DNA of 64,000 bases from contig NZ_CP042968.1 in the NCBI RefSeq assembly GCF_001693515.2, positions 2,294,001 to 2,358,000 on the forward strand. Direction: 5' to 3'. Positions 1-8,405 of this stretch are shown piece by piece. The position numbers and the translations under genes were made by a program. Positions within the stretch are counted from its first letter, which is position 1. Each line of letters opens with the position of its first letter. A model generated the notes under the pieces. That model saw only the letters and a list, made by a program, of their open reading frames with translations, was not told the DNA's origin and ran no database searches. The stretch is from Bradyrhizobium paxllaeri. Lineage in GTDB: Bacteria > Pseudomonadota > Alphaproteobacteria > Rhizobiales > Xanthobacteraceae.

Positions 1-1016
1 AATCCGGCCGGCATGCCGCCCTTGAAAGCGAGGCTCAAGATATGCGGGCTGCGGAGACCAGGCTCGGGCACGCTGACGCCGATGTCGCGCACGCCCGCCG
101 CGATCCGCTCCGTCAGCATCGTGAGGCGTTGCGTGATGGCCGGCGCTCCCCATTCGGCCATCATCTCCATGCCGATCGAGGCCATCTCCATCGAGATGAA
201 ATAATCGCGCTCGCCCATATCGTAGCGACGGGCATCGCCGACGTAACTGGAATCGGTGAAATAGACCGCGTTCTCGGCGCGCACGTTGCGGCGGCCGGAC
301 GCGGTCTGCTCCAGCGGGATTCCGCCTTGATGGCGTTTTGCAACATAGAGAAAGGCGCGGCCGTAAGGGCCGAGCAGCCATTTATAGGTCGGGAAGACCA
401 CAAAATCCGGGTCGAGACGCTTCACATCGGTCATCAGTACGCCGGTGCTCTGCGTCGCGTCGACAAGGAAGGCGGCGCCCTGTCGCCGCAGTGTTTCGCC
501 GACCTTGTCGACATCGATCAGCCCGCCATCCGACCAGTGGACCGAAGAGATCGAGGCCAGGCTGACCGGCGGCGCGCCGGATCGTTCGACCGCGGCAAGC
601 ACCGCCGACGTCCAGTCGCCGTCGTTGGGTTGCCGAACCGTCTCGACGGAAAACCCTTCCGCCTCGGCCCGGGTATGCCATTCGAGCACCGGCGAGGAAT
701 GATCGTTCTCCAGCACGATCACGCGGGTGCCGCGGGCGATCGGCAGGATCTTCGCGGCGGTCGCAACGCCGTAGCTGATCGAGGGGATCAGCGCGATATC
801 AGAGGCCTCGGCATTGATCAACCGGGCGGCAGCCAGGCGCGCGCGCTCATTCTGCTGGCTGGCGAAGGAGGCCTCGAGCGTCCATGGCGTTCCCTTGCGG
901 AGAACCGCTGATCGCCCGGCCTCCAGGGTTCGAAGCGGCAGCGGGCTGTAAGAGGCGGCATTGAGGTAGCAAACCTGGCGCGGTATCTCGAACAAGGCGC
1001 GCTGTGATGGGAGCAT
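1..1016 (-). CDS. Class V aminotransferase-fold PLP enzyme, partial
   Basis: The coding frame starts at an ATG whose complement is at 1014-1016 and stays open to the window edge, so about 338 N-terminal residues are visible and the C-terminus is missing. The class V (cysteine desulfurase / isopenicillin-N epimerase-like) fold is shown by DATQSTG near residue 186, where Asp and Gln contact the cofactor, and by PTYKWLLGPYG, where Lys212 is the expected Schiff-base lysine. An SISYGV segment near residue 79 matches the phosphate-binding region. The substrate cannot be told from sequence. It is divergent from the yghU-like gene, with 221 bases between them. A true cysteine desulfurase is less likely because no IscS/SufS partner is nearby. 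Fold confident, function open. Confidence 0.8.
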   Translation of the reverse strand, partial: MLPSQRALFEIPRQVCYLNAASYSPLPLRTLEAGRSAVLRKGTPWTLEASFASQQNERARLAAARLINAEASDIALIPSISYGVATAAKILPIARGTRVIVLENDHSSPVLEWHTRAEAEGFSVETVRQPNDGDWTSAVLAAVERSGAPPVSLASISSVHWSDGGLIDVDKVGETLRRQGAAFLVDATQSTGVLMTDVKRLDPDFVVFPTYKWLLGPYGRAFLYVAKRHQGGIPLEQTASGRRNVRAENAVYFTDSSYVGDARRYDMGERDYFISMEMASIGMEMMAEWGAPAITQRLTMLTERIAAGVRDIGVSVPEPGLRSPHILSLAFKGGMPAG

Positions 1017-1127
1017 CTGGAAGGTCTCTGCTGTAGCGACACATCCAGTATGGCCGATCTCGACCACGCCAGCCACAGAAGCATTGCTCCGAGTACATCT
1101 GCGGCCGCGGGCCCATCACGCAGATAT

Positions 1128-1217
1128 GTAGGGTAGGCAAGGCGGGTTGTGGCCACCATATGCAACACGCACATTTGCGTGGTAGGCATGGTGCAAGCGC
1201 GCCTTTGCCCGCCCTGT
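1128..1217. repeat. Degenerate copy of intergenic palindromic repeat family A
   Basis: It begins GTAGGGTAGGCAA and ends TTTGCCCGCCCTGTGG, a diverged version of the roughly 90-base inverted repeat found intact at 2904, 3645, 10863 and 28340. It lies just upstream of the glutathione transferase gene, so it may sit in that gene's leader. Confidence 0.6.
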
Positions 1218-1237
1218 GGCTCTGGAGATAAAAAGAA

Positions 1238-2131
1238 ATGACCGACGCCCCCGTCAACGAACCCGCCGAATACACCCCGCCAACAGTCTGGACCTGGAAC
1301 AAGGCAAGCGGCGGCCAATTCGCCGCCATCAATCGTCCGATCGCGGGCCCCACGCATGAGGCGGAGCTGCCGGTCGGCCGCCATCCGTTCCAGCTTTATT
1401 CGCTGGCTACTCCCAACGGCGTCAAGGTCACCGTGATGTTCGAGGAGTTGCTTGCCGCCGGCCACAGTGGCGCGGAATACGACGCCTGGCTGATCAAGAT
1501 CGACGGCAACCAGTTCGGCAGCGGGTTTGTAGGGGTTAATCCGAACTCTAAAATTCCCGCGCTGATGGACCGCAGCGGACCGACCCCGATCCGCGTGTTC
1601 GAATCCGGCGCCATCCTGATGCACCTGGCCGAAAAGTTCGGCGCCTTCCTGCCGACGAGCGGCGAGGCGCGGGCGGAATGCCTGTCATGGCTGTTCTGGC
1701 AGATGGGCAGCGCACCGTTCCTCGGCGGCGGTTTTGGCCACTTTTACGCCTACGCGCCGACCAAGATCGAATACGCCATTAACCGCTACGCCATGGAGGT
1801 GAAGCGCCAGCTCGACGTGCTCGATCGCCGCCTGGCCGATAACGAATTTCTTGCAGGCAAGGACTACACGATCGCCGACATGGCGACATGGCCGTGGTAC
1901 GGCGCGCTGGCCAAGGGCCTGGTCTATGGCGCCGGCGAATTTCTCTCGGTGCACGAATACAAGAACGTGCAGCGCTGGACCGACGCGATCGCCAAACGTC
2001 CGGCAGTGAAGCGCGGCCGCATGGTCAACCGCATCTCCGGCGATCCGGCGAGCCAGCTGCACGAGCGGCATGACGCCAGCGATTTCGATACGAAGACGCA
2101 GGACAAGATCGGCGAGCCGACGAAGACGTGA
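1238..2131 (+). CDS. yghU: Glutathione S-transferase family protein, YghU type
   Basis: This 297-residue protein matches the YghU/Ure2p-like branch of glutathione transferases, which act on disulfides and organic hydroperoxides with glutathione. A roughly 45-residue N-terminal extension (PPTVWTWNK) precedes the thioredoxin fold. The fold carries LATPNGVKV, then NPNSKIPAL, with the cis-Pro that binds glutathione, and ESGAILMHLAEK. The all-alpha domain follows, with DYTIADMATWPW near residue 208. Length agrees with E. coli YghU (about 288). The protein is cytosolic, with no signal peptide. It is followed 21 bases later by an alpha/beta hydrolase gene on the same strand, so the two may be co-transcribed. 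Start chosen at the ATG after GGAGATAAAAAGAA. Confidence 0.88.
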   Translation: MTDAPVNEPAEYTPPTVWTWNKASGGQFAAINRPIAGPTHEAELPVGRHPFQLYSLATPNGVKVTVMFEELLAAGHSGAEYDAWLIKIDGNQFGSGFVGVNPNSKIPALMDRSGPTPIRVFESGAILMHLAEKFGAFLPTSGEARAECLSWLFWQMGSAPFLGGGFGHFYAYAPTKIEYAINRYAMEVKRQLDVLDRRLADNEFLAGKDYTIADMATWPWYGALAKGLVYGAGEFLSVHEYKNVQRWTDAIAKRPAVKRGRMVNRISGDPASQLHERHDASDFDTKTQDKIGEPTKT

Positions 2132-2152
2132 GGAGAGGGTAGGGGAAACGCC

Positions 2153-2908
2153 ATGAGCTTTTTCGAAAAAGGCGCGGTCCGCATCCATTACGAAGAAGCT
2201 GGCTCCGGCTTCCCGCTGCTCCTGATCGCCGGTGGTGGGTTGAACTCGAACATATCGGGCATCACCGGCGACTATCCGCCGTTCAACGCCATCAAGGAAT
2301 TCGGCGATGAGTACCGCTGCATCGCCTACGATCTGCGCAACGCGCCGCCCGGGCAATCCTCGGGCCCGCTCGAAATCGACCGCCCCTGGGATTCCCACAC
2401 CGACGACCAGCTCGCGCTGATGGATCATCTCGGCTTCGACAAGTTCATGGTGCTGGGTTTCTGCATCGGCGGCCCCTTGATCTGGAATCTGATCAAGCGC
2501 GCGCCCGATCGCGTCGTCGCGGGCGTGCTCGCGATGCCGTCGGGCTCGCGTCCCGAAATGCGCGACCTGTTCTACGACAACAACATGAAGGGCTGGGCGC
2601 CGCAGCTCGTCGCGAGCCGGCCCGACATCACAATGGAGCAGGCCGAGAAATTCCTGACGCGGATGTACCGCACCGATCCGGATTTCGTCTTCACGGTGAC
2701 GCGCGATTTCGTGCGTCAATGTCAGACGCCAGTGCTGATCCTGCCCGACGATATCCCGGCGCATCCTTACGCGGTTGCGATGGAGAGCGCGTTGCTGGCG
2801 CCGAATGCGGAAGTGAGTTTGTTTCCGTGGAAGGAGCCGAAAGAGCACGTGCCGCTTGCCGTGCGCCAGATCCGGTCTTTCCTGCGCGCGCATAGGCCGG
2901 CTTCGTAG
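2153..2908 (+). CDS. Alpha/beta hydrolase with a cysteine at the nucleophile position
   Basis: A 251-residue alpha/beta hydrolase fold protein. The oxyanion region LLIAGGGLNSN is near residue 23. The nucleophile elbow reads GFCIGG, with Cys104 where most members have Ser, as in dienelactone hydrolases. The late acid is probably in the DDIPAHPY region and the catalytic His in KEHVPLAV near residue 232. The substrate is unknown, perhaps an ester or lactone. The ATG is preceded by AGGAGAGGGTAGGGGAAACGCC, a strong ribosome site. The TAG stop lies inside the left arm of a family A repeat, so the C-terminus looks set by the repeat. It probably shares a transcript with the upstream glutathione transferase gene. 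Confidence 0.82.
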   Translation: MSFFEKGAVRIHYEEAGSGFPLLLIAGGGLNSNISGITGDYPPFNAIKEFGDEYRCIAYDLRNAPPGQSSGPLEIDRPWDSHTDDQLALMDHLGFDKFMVLGFCIGGPLIWNLIKRAPDRVVAGVLAMPSGSRPEMRDLFYDNNMKGWAPQLVASRPDITMEQAEKFLTRMYRTDPDFVFTVTRDFVRQCQTPVLILPDDIPAHPYAVAMESALLAPNAEVSLFPWKEPKEHVPLAVRQIRSFLRAHRPAS

Positions 2909-2993
2909 GGTGGGCAAAGGCGCGCTTGCGCCGTGCCCACCATCTTCGTGCGCGGTTGAAATGGTGGGCACGCTTCGATTTGCCCACCCTACG
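2904..2993. repeat. Intergenic palindromic repeat family A
   Basis: The outer arms CGTAGGGTGGGCAAAG and TTTGCCCACCCTACG are inverted, and an inner pair (GTGCCCACC / GGTGGGCAC) makes two nested hairpins. It lies between convergent genes, where it could act as a bidirectional terminator. It supplies the stop codon (2906-2908) of the preceding hydrolase. Confidence 0.85.
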
Positions 2994-3010
2994 CACCTAC
3001 GATCTACGGA

Positions 3011-3631
3011 CTACACCGCCGTCTTCGCCCCTTCCGCCGGTGGAAACACCACGCGGTCATCCGTCCGGCAGTAGCGGTCCGCGAACATGCGGCCGATCGG
3101 GTGATAGTGCTCCATGTGCACGCGCATCGCAGCGTGATCCCACAATTCATCGCGGATGTGGAAGTGGATGCCTTCGCCCATCACCAGCAGCCGGTCGCCG
3201 TTGACGTCGATCTCCTTCCAGGTCTTGCATTCCATCGCAAACGGCGCGTCCGCCAGCCGTGGCACGGCGATTTTCGTCGAGGGCGCGAGCTTTAGATTCA
3301 GATAGTCCGGCTCGCCGACGTCGGGTGGAAAATCGCCGCTGGATTCATGCATCGCCTGCGCCAAGGGCTCGTCGGTCATGTTGACGACGAACTCGTTAGT
3401 CCGGCGAATGTTGATCACGGTGTCCTTGATGCGCCCGTCGGGCCGCAGATTGGCCGCGAACATGCAGAGCGGTGGATCCTCGCAGAACACGTTGAAGAAA
3501 CTGAACGGCGCCGCATTGACCACGCCGGTTGGTCCGACCGAAGTCACCCACGCAATCGGCCGCGGCAACACGAAGGAGGTGAGCACCTTGTAGCGCTCGC
3601 GCGGTTTGAGGTCACCGGGATCATATTGCAT
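3011..3631 (-). CDS. Flavin reductase-like (FMN-binding split barrel) protein
   Basis: A 206-residue protein of the flavin reductase-like domain family. The N-terminal half carries SFVLPRPIAWVTS and NAAPFSFFNVFCEDPP, the usual FMN phosphate and ring contacts. The family binds FMN and reduces it with NAD(P)H, often to feed a monooxygenase. No monooxygenase partner is adjacent here, so the role is open. The ATG at 3629-3631 was chosen because the frame upstream of it translates a family A repeat. It is tandem with the acyl-CoA dehydrogenase gene upstream, with a repeat in between. Confidence 0.85.
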   Translation of the reverse strand: MQYDPGDLKPRERYKVLTSFVLPRPIAWVTSVGPTGVVNAAPFSFFNVFCEDPPLCMFAANLRPDGRIKDTVINIRRTNEFVVNMTDEPLAQAMHESSGDFPPDVGEPDYLNLKLAPSTKIAVPRLADAPFAMECKTWKEIDVNGDRLLVMGEGIHFHIRDELWDHAAMRVHMEHYHPIGRMFADRYCRTDDRVVFPPAEGAKTAV

Positions 3632-3644
3632 GCAACGGGCTCCG

Positions 3645-3735
3645 CGTAGGGTGGGCAAAGCGCAGCGTGCCCACCATTTTGCGCGGGCGCAAGGTGTGGT
3701 GGGCACGGCGCTTGCGCGCCTTTGCCCACCCTACG
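3645..3735. repeat. Intergenic palindromic repeat family A
   Basis: An intact copy with arms CGTAGGGTGGGCAAAG and TTTGCCCACCCTACG and inner inverted GTGCCCACC / GGTGGGCAC. It lies between two minus-strand genes, downstream of the acyl-CoA dehydrogenase, where it may terminate or stabilise the message. Confidence 0.85.
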
Positions 3736-3746
3736 ACAGCTTAACC

Positions 3747-5021
3747 CTACGGCATGCTCAGCTCGTGCCGTCCGACCACCATCCAGTGCACTTCATCCGG
3801 GCCGTCGGCGAAGCGCAGGTGTCGGACATCCTGGTACATCTCGCCGAGTGGGCTCCAGTGCGAAATGCCGGTGGCGCCGTGCATCTGGATCGCCTGGTCG
3901 ATGATCTTGCAGGTGCGCTCCGGCACCATCGCCTTGACCATGCTGACCCAGATCCGCGCTTCCTTGTTGCCAAGCACGTCCATGGCTTTCGCCGCCTTCA
4001 GCACCATCAGCCGCATCGCCTCAATCTCGCAGCGCGCCTGCGCGATGATCTGCATATTGCCGCCGAGATGGGCGATCTTCTTGCCGAAGGCTTCGCGGGT
4101 GAGGCCGCGCTGCACCATCAGGTCGAGCGCCTTTTCCGCCTTGCCGATCGTGCGCATGCAGTGATGGATGCGTCCCGGTCCGAGGCGAACCTGCGAGATT
4201 TCAAAGCCGCGGCCTTCGCCGAGCAGCATGTTCTCCTTCGGCACCCGGCAATTGTTGAAGCGCAGATGCATGTGGCCGCGCGGCGCGTGGTCGTGGCCGA
4301 ACACGTGCATCGGTCCAAGAATTTCCACGCCGGGCGTGTCGATCGGCACCAGGATCTGCGATTGCTGCTTGCTCGGCGGCGCATCGGGATTGGTCTTCAC
4401 CATCACGATCATGATCTTGCAGCGCGGATCGCCAGCGCCCGAAATGTAATACTTCTCGCCGTTGATCACCCATTCGTCGCCGACCAGCTTTGCGGTGGTG
4501 GAAATGTTCTTGGCGTCGGAGGAGGCGACGTTCGGCTCGGTCATCGCGTAGGCCGAGCGGATCTCGCCGGCCAGCAGCGGCTTCAGCCACTTCTCCTTCT
4601 GCGCCTTGGTGCCAACGCGCTCCAGCACTTCCATGTTGCCGGTGTCGGGCGCCGAGCAGTTCATGGTCTCCGAGGCCATCGGATTTTTCGCCAGCTCCAC
4701 CGCGATATAGGCGTAATCGAGATTCTTCAGGCCTTCGCCGGTCTCGGCATCGGGAAGGAAGAAGTTCCAGAGACCTTCCTCCTTGGCCTTGTCCTTGGCC
4801 TTCTGCAGCACCGCGAGCTGCTCGGGCGTAAAGCTCCAGCGATCCTTCTTGGCCTCGCCAAGCCGCATGAACTCGACCGACATCGGATCGACGGTTTCGC
4901 GGATGAACTTCTTGACGTGCTCATACAGCGGACGGACCTCGTCCGACATGCGCAAATCGTTCAGCTCCTCGCCCGGATTGAGATTGTAGGTCGTGGTTCG
5001 CGGGATATAGGCGTGTTTCAT
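3747..5021 (-). CDS. Acyl-CoA dehydrogenase, ACAD11-like
   Basis: A flavoprotein acyl-CoA dehydrogenase of 424 residues starting MKHAYIPRTT. The middle domain has YAMTEPNVASSDA (FAD/substrate contact). The C-terminal domain has RLGPGRIHHC, QMHGATGIS and a closing RFADGPDEVH signature typical of the ACAD10/ACAD11 branch, which in animals acts with a kinase domain on 4-hydroxyacyl-CoAs. An in-frame ATG at 5036 lies inside the ribosome site GGGAGGAATATCC, so the ATG at 5021 is the start. A matching free-standing kinase is encoded at 12748, about 8 kb away. A promoter-like element at 5088-5117 precedes it. Confidence 0.88.
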   Translation of the reverse strand: MKHAYIPRTTTYNLNPGEELNDLRMSDEVRPLYEHVKKFIRETVDPMSVEFMRLGEAKKDRWSFTPEQLAVLQKAKDKAKEEGLWNFFLPDAETGEGLKNLDYAYIAVELAKNPMASETMNCSAPDTGNMEVLERVGTKAQKEKWLKPLLAGEIRSAYAMTEPNVASSDAKNISTTAKLVGDEWVINGEKYYISGAGDPRCKIMIVMVKTNPDAPPSKQQSQILVPIDTPGVEILGPMHVFGHDHAPRGHMHLRFNNCRVPKENMLLGEGRGFEISQVRLGPGRIHHCMRTIGKAEKALDLMVQRGLTREAFGKKIAHLGGNMQIIAQARCEIEAMRLMVLKAAKAMDVLGNKEARIWVSMVKAMVPERTCKIIDQAIQMHGATGISHWSPLGEMYQDVRHLRFADGPDEVHWMVVGRHELSMP

Positions 5022-5087
5022 GGATATTCCTCCCATTTACGCAGGAAATGTTGATCCCGCGGGCGCGCGCTTGGCTCGTTGGCCGGC

Positions 5088-5117
5088 AATGTAGACGGCG
5101 GGGAGGGGCTTGTACAA
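5088..5117 (-). promoter_or_regulatory. Promoter-like element shared with the VOC gene
   Basis: On the minus strand this reads TTGTAC, 18 bases, TACATT, about 67 bases upstream of the acyl-CoA dehydrogenase start. The 17-base block CCGTCTACATTGCCGGC is identical to one upstream of the VOC gene at 7075-7091. The -35-like part lies in the palindrome CTTGTACAAG, so it could also be a repressor site. Confidence 0.5.
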
Positions 5118-5174
5118 GCGCGTGCGAAGGGCAACGATTTTCCGTCTCATGGGAAGCGGCGCTGCGGCTGCGTC

Positions 5175-6512
5175 TTACTTCCGCCGCGCCTTCTGGTCGA
5201 ACGCGCTGAGCACCGCGAGCGTCATCGCGGTGATGCCGGTTTCGATGGTCGGCCTCGGCACCGGCGCGAACAGCGGCGAATGATTGGATGGTATCGGCGG
5301 GCCGGAGCCATTGCGTGCCGCGACGAACCGTGCCTCGTCATAGACGCCGATGTTGAACATCATCGACGGCACCCCGGCGCCGGCGAATTCGGAAAAATCC
5401 TCGCTGGCCGTCGAGGGCGGCGAAGTCCTGAACTTGTCACCGAACGCTATCTTTAACACCTCGGCCGTGGCCGCGACCACGTCGGGATCGTTCATGACGG
5501 GCTTGGTGCCCTCGGCGATCTTGATGTCAGGCGGCGGTGCATCCGACATCGCAGCGGCGGCCTTTGCGGTACGTTCGATCCCGGCATGCAGTTTGGCGCG
5601 GACCTCGGGCTTGTAGGTGCGGATGGTGCCGGCGAGCCGCACCGAGTCGGGGATGATATTCGGGGCGGTGCCGCCGTGAATGGCGCCGATGCTCACGACG
5701 CCGAATTCAGACGGGTCCTTTTCTCGGCTGATCACGCTTTGCACGTCGACGATGAATCGCGCCGCGATCCCGACGGGATCGATGGTCGTGTGCGGCGCCG
5801 AGCCGTGACCGCCGCGGCCGTGGAATGTGATATCGAGACCATCGGCGGCGGATGAGCCGACCCCGGCACGATAGAAGACCATGCCATGAGCCGTCGGGCC
5901 GGCATGCAGGGCAAGGGCGATGTCGGGCTTGCCAAACCGCGTGAACAGGCCATCCGCCAGCATCGCCTTGGCGCCTGCCACGATTTCTTCGGCGGGCTGC
6001 GCGATGAACATCAGCGAGCCCTGCCAATGAGCTTTCAGGCCGAGCAGCATCTTCGCCGTTCCGACCCAGCTCGCCATGTGGATGTCGTGGCCGCAGCTAT
6101 GGGCGACGAACACTTCCCGCCCCATCCAGCTGGTCTTGTCGCGGCTCGCATAGTCGAGGCCGGTCTTTTCCTCCATCGGCAGGCCGTCGAGTTCGGTGCG
6201 CACCATGATGGTGGGCCCTTCGCCATTCCTGTAGATCGCGACCAGCCCGGTCTTGCCGACGTTCTCGGTGACGTCGAAGCCGAGCGCGCGCATCTCCGCG
6301 GCGAGCCTGGCGGCGGTCTTCACTTCCTGAAAGGCAAGTTCCGGGTGGGCGTGGATATCCTTGTAGAGCGCGTCGAGCTTTGGGTAATCGCTTTCGATCG
6401 AGGCCTGGATCGTCTTCTTCAGTTGGGCGACATCGAGTTCTGCATGGACCGGCAGCGACGTCGTCGCGAACAGGGCGAGGGCCGCGGCCAGGGAGCTGAC
6501 AAATCGATTCAT
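5175..6512 (-). CDS. Exported M20-family amidohydrolase (hippurate hydrolase-like)
   Basis: A 445-residue M20D metallopeptidase/amidohydrolase. The N-terminus (MNRFVSSLAAALALFATTSLPVHA) is a Sec signal peptide with an AxA-type site, so the enzyme should be periplasmic. Metal-binding features follow in order: DALYKDIHAHPEL, HSCGHDIHM, the acid pair in QPAEEIVAGA, and a C-terminal ASEDFSEF. The family hydrolyses N-acyl amino acids and related amides. The ATG at 6512 was chosen because it directly precedes the signal peptide and has GAAGG upstream; an in-frame upstream start adds nine residues that spoil the signal. It appears monocistronic. Substrate unknown. Confidence 0.88.
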   Translation of the reverse strand: MNRFVSSLAAALALFATTSLPVHAELDVAQLKKTIQASIESDYPKLDALYKDIHAHPELAFQEVKTAARLAAEMRALGFDVTENVGKTGLVAIYRNGEGPTIMVRTELDGLPMEEKTGLDYASRDKTSWMGREVFVAHSCGHDIHMASWVGTAKMLLGLKAHWQGSLMFIAQPAEEIVAGAKAMLADGLFTRFGKPDIALALHAGPTAHGMVFYRAGVGSSAADGLDITFHGRGGHGSAPHTTIDPVGIAARFIVDVQSVISREKDPSEFGVVSIGAIHGGTAPNIIPDSVRLAGTIRTYKPEVRAKLHAGIERTAKAAAAMSDAPPPDIKIAEGTKPVMNDPDVVAATAEVLKIAFGDKFRTSPPSTASEDFSEFAGAGVPSMMFNIGVYDEARFVAARNGSGPPIPSNHSPLFAPVPRPTIETGITAMTLAVLSAFDQKARRK

Positions 6513-6560
6513 GGCATGGCCTTCCTTCGATTGCGCCAACGCGGGTCAAAGTCACTCGCC

Positions 6561-6590
6561 CGTCATGGCCGGGCAAGCCCGGCCATGACG
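6561..6590. repeat. Perfect 14-base inverted repeat (terminator-like)
   Basis: CGTCATGGCCGGGC and GCCCGGCCATGACG are separated by two bases. It lies just downstream of the minus-strand VOC gene and upstream of the amidohydrolase gene. It has no clear T-run, so it may be a short dispersed repeat used as a transcription end. Confidence 0.6.
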
Positions 6591-6602
6591 AAGGAGATGA
6601 AG

Positions 6603-6983
6603 CTACGCCGGTATCCGGTGCATGGCGCAGATCTTGTTGCCGTCGAGATCGCGCAAATAGGCGAGATAGAGTTTGCCGCCCGCGCCTTCGCGAATGCCCG
6701 GCGGATTTTCGCAAGTTGTGCCGCCGTTGGCGATGCCGGCCGCATGCCAGGCGTCGGCCTGCTCGGGTGAGTCAGCCGAAAAACCGATGGTGCCGCCATT
6801 CGCCGCCGTCGCCGGCTGGCCGTTGATCGGCTTGGTCACCGAGAACACCCCGGTCTTGGTGAAATAGAAGATGCGGTGGCCATCGACCTTTGCCGGCCGG
6901 ACGCCGAGCGTGCCGAGCAATGCGTCATAGAACGCCTTGGCCTTTTCCAGGTCGTTGGTGCCGATCATGATATGCGAAAACAT
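6603..6983 (-). CDS. VOC-superfamily (glyoxalase/bleomycin-resistance fold) protein
   Basis: A 126-residue single-domain vicinal oxygen chelate protein. Two beta-alpha-beta-beta-beta modules are visible. The first begins [22 protein letters not shown], and the last strand reads [18 protein letters not shown]. Members range from metal enzymes to drug-binding proteins, and the sequence does not tell which this is. The ATG is preceded by the strong ribosome site GGGAGGAATTGACTA. The upstream promoter-like element is shared with the acyl-CoA dehydrogenase gene at 3747, which hints at common control. Confidence 0.85.
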   Translation of the reverse strand: MFSHIMIGTNDLEKAKAFYDALLGTLGVRPAKVDGHRIFYFTKTGVFSVTKPINGQPATAANGGTIGFSADSPEQADAWHAAGIANGGTTCENPPGIREGAGGKLYLAYLRDLDGNKICAMHRIPA

Positions 6984-7311
6984 TAGTCAATTCCTCCCAG
7001 TTTTTCCGACGAACAACGCGATTGCTCGGCGCTTCACTTTCGCTGGGCGGAACAAATCCTGCGCGCTGTCCGTTGCCGGCAATGTAGACGGTGGTATTGG
7101 CGTTGCACAAGGAGGCGGGGCAACCGTCGAGATGCCCGAAAACCAGCCAGAGCTTTGCAGATTACATTCCAGTAATCCGGCCGGAGGGGCGGTTTTCGAA
7201 GGCCAGCGCGGCGCCACGACGCACTACCGCCTCTTGCAGCACCGTCAGGGCAGTTCCTACCTCTGGGATGCCAGCCACGGCCTATCCGCCGCAGGCTGTA
7301 GGGAGACGACA
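6984..7311. other. Divergent intergenic region of the VOC gene and htpX
   Basis: It holds the VOC promoter-like element (7081-7110, minus strand) and the leader of htpX. I see no credible gene. No clear sigma-32-type heat-shock promoter was found for htpX. Confidence 0.5.
7081..7110 (-). promoter_or_regulatory. Promoter-like element of the VOC gene
   Basis: On the minus strand this reads TTGTGC, 18 bases, TACATT, followed by GCCGGC. Layout and spacing are the same as the element upstream of the acyl-CoA dehydrogenase gene, and 17 bases around the -10-like hexamer are identical. Confidence 0.5.
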
Positions 7312-8253
7312 ATGAGCTATTTCAAGACTGCCATTCTATTGGCCGGTCTTACCGGCCTCTTCATGGGCGTCGGCTATCTGATTGGCGGCGCCACCGGTGC
7401 CATGATCGCGCTCGTGATCGCGGCCGCCACCAACATATTTGCCTACTGGAATTCGGACCGCATGGTGCTGTCGATGTACGGCGCCCATGAGGTCGACCGC
7501 AACAGCGCGCCCGACCTCGTTCACCTCGTGGCCGAGCTTGCCGGCCGTGCCGGGCTGCCGATGCCGCGCGTGTTCGTGATGGACGAGGCGCAGCCGAACG
7601 CCTTCGCCACCGGCCGCAATCCGCAGAACGCCGCGGTCGCCGTCACCACGGGCCTGATGCAGTCACTCAGCCGCGAAGAACTCGCCGGCGTGATCGCGCA
7701 CGAGCTCGCGCACATCAAAAATCACGACACGCTCTTGATGACCATCACCGCGACCATCGCCGGTGCGATCTCGATGCTGGCGCAGTTCGGCATGTTCTTC
7801 GGCGGCAACCGTGACAGCAATCACGGCCCCGGCATGATCGGCTCGATCGCGATGATGATCCTGGCGCCGCTCGGCGCCATGCTGGTGCAGATGGCGATCA
7901 GCCGTACCCGCGAATACGCGGCCGACGACCTCGGCGCGCGCATCTGCGGCCAGCCGATGTGGCTTGCATCCGCTTTGAGCAAGATCGCGGGTGCCGCGCA
8001 TGTGGTGCCGAACCCGGAAGCCGAGCGCAATCCGGCTACCGCGCACATGTTCATCATCAACCCGCTGTCGGGGCAGGGCATGGACAATCTGTTCACGACG
8101 CACCCCTCGACTGAGAACCGCATCGCCGCCTTGCAGCAGCTCGCGGCGCAGATGGGCGCGCAGGGCGGAACGCTTTCCGTCGACGCCCGTGGCAACTACC
8201 CGCGCCGCGGCCCGTGGGGCCGGCCCTCGGCCTCGCGCGGTCCGTGGGGCTAA
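7312..8253 (+). CDS. htpX: M48 zinc metalloprotease HtpX
   Basis: A 313-residue membrane-bound HtpX protease, part of inner-membrane protein quality control. Two hydrophobic segments lie near residues 5-25 and 28-48. The zinc site HELAH spans residues 130-134, and Glu201 in [10 protein letters not shown] is the likely third ligand. Further hydrophobic segments follow HELAH, as usual in HtpX. The C-terminus is Gly/Pro/Arg-rich. The start [12 protein letters not shown] was chosen because it begins the first membrane segment and is preceded by AGGGAGACGACA; the longer upstream frame is not HtpX-like. A hairpin terminator follows at 8266-8296. Confidence 0.93.
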   Translation: MSYFKTAILLAGLTGLFMGVGYLIGGATGAMIALVIAAATNIFAYWNSDRMVLSMYGAHEVDRNSAPDLVHLVAELAGRAGLPMPRVFVMDEAQPNAFATGRNPQNAAVAVTTGLMQSLSREELAGVIAHELAHIKNHDTLLMTITATIAGAISMLAQFGMFFGGNRDSNHGPGMIGSIAMMILAPLGAMLVQMAISRTREYAADDLGARICGQPMWLASALSKIAGAAHVVPNPEAERNPATAHMFIINPLSGQGMDNLFTTHPSTENRIAALQQLAAQMGAQGGTLSVDARGNYPRRGPWGRPSASRGPWG

Positions 8254-8265
8254 GCCGATAGAGCA

Positions 8266-8296
8266 GAGACCCGCCGCTGTCGCAGTGGCGGGTCTC
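8266..8296. terminator. Hairpin terminator after htpX
   Basis: The arms GAGACCCGCC (8266-8275) and GGCGGGTCTC (8287-8296) form a perfect 10-base stem with an 11-base loop, 12 bases after the htpX stop. There is no long T-run, only TCGTCGT. Confidence 0.65.
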
Positions 8297-8364
8297 GTCG
8301 TGCCGGCGACCAGCCGGCTCCGTGCCGTGACTTCGTGTTGCTCCCGCGATGAAACCCAGATGGA

Positions 8365-8389
8365 GCAATGCTGCTTGATACAGCATCGC
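8365..8389. promoter_or_regulatory. Inverted repeat upstream of the LysR gene
   Basis: The arms GCAATGCTG and CAGCATCGC match at 8 of 9 positions around a 7-base centre, 16 bases before the LysR start. It could be an autoregulatory binding site. This is inference from position only. Confidence 0.35.
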
Positions 8390-8405
8390 GAAGAGGGATC
8401 CCGGC

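Noticed and set aside
3606..5054. Long open frame on the plus strand opposite the acyl-CoA dehydrogenase gene
   Set aside because: Mirror of the coding frame in a GC-rich genome. Its translation is His/Arg/Leu-rich with no recognisable domain, while the minus strand encodes a clear dehydrogenase.
7120..7311. Heat-shock promoter for htpX
   Set aside because: No convincing sigma-32-like elements were visible.
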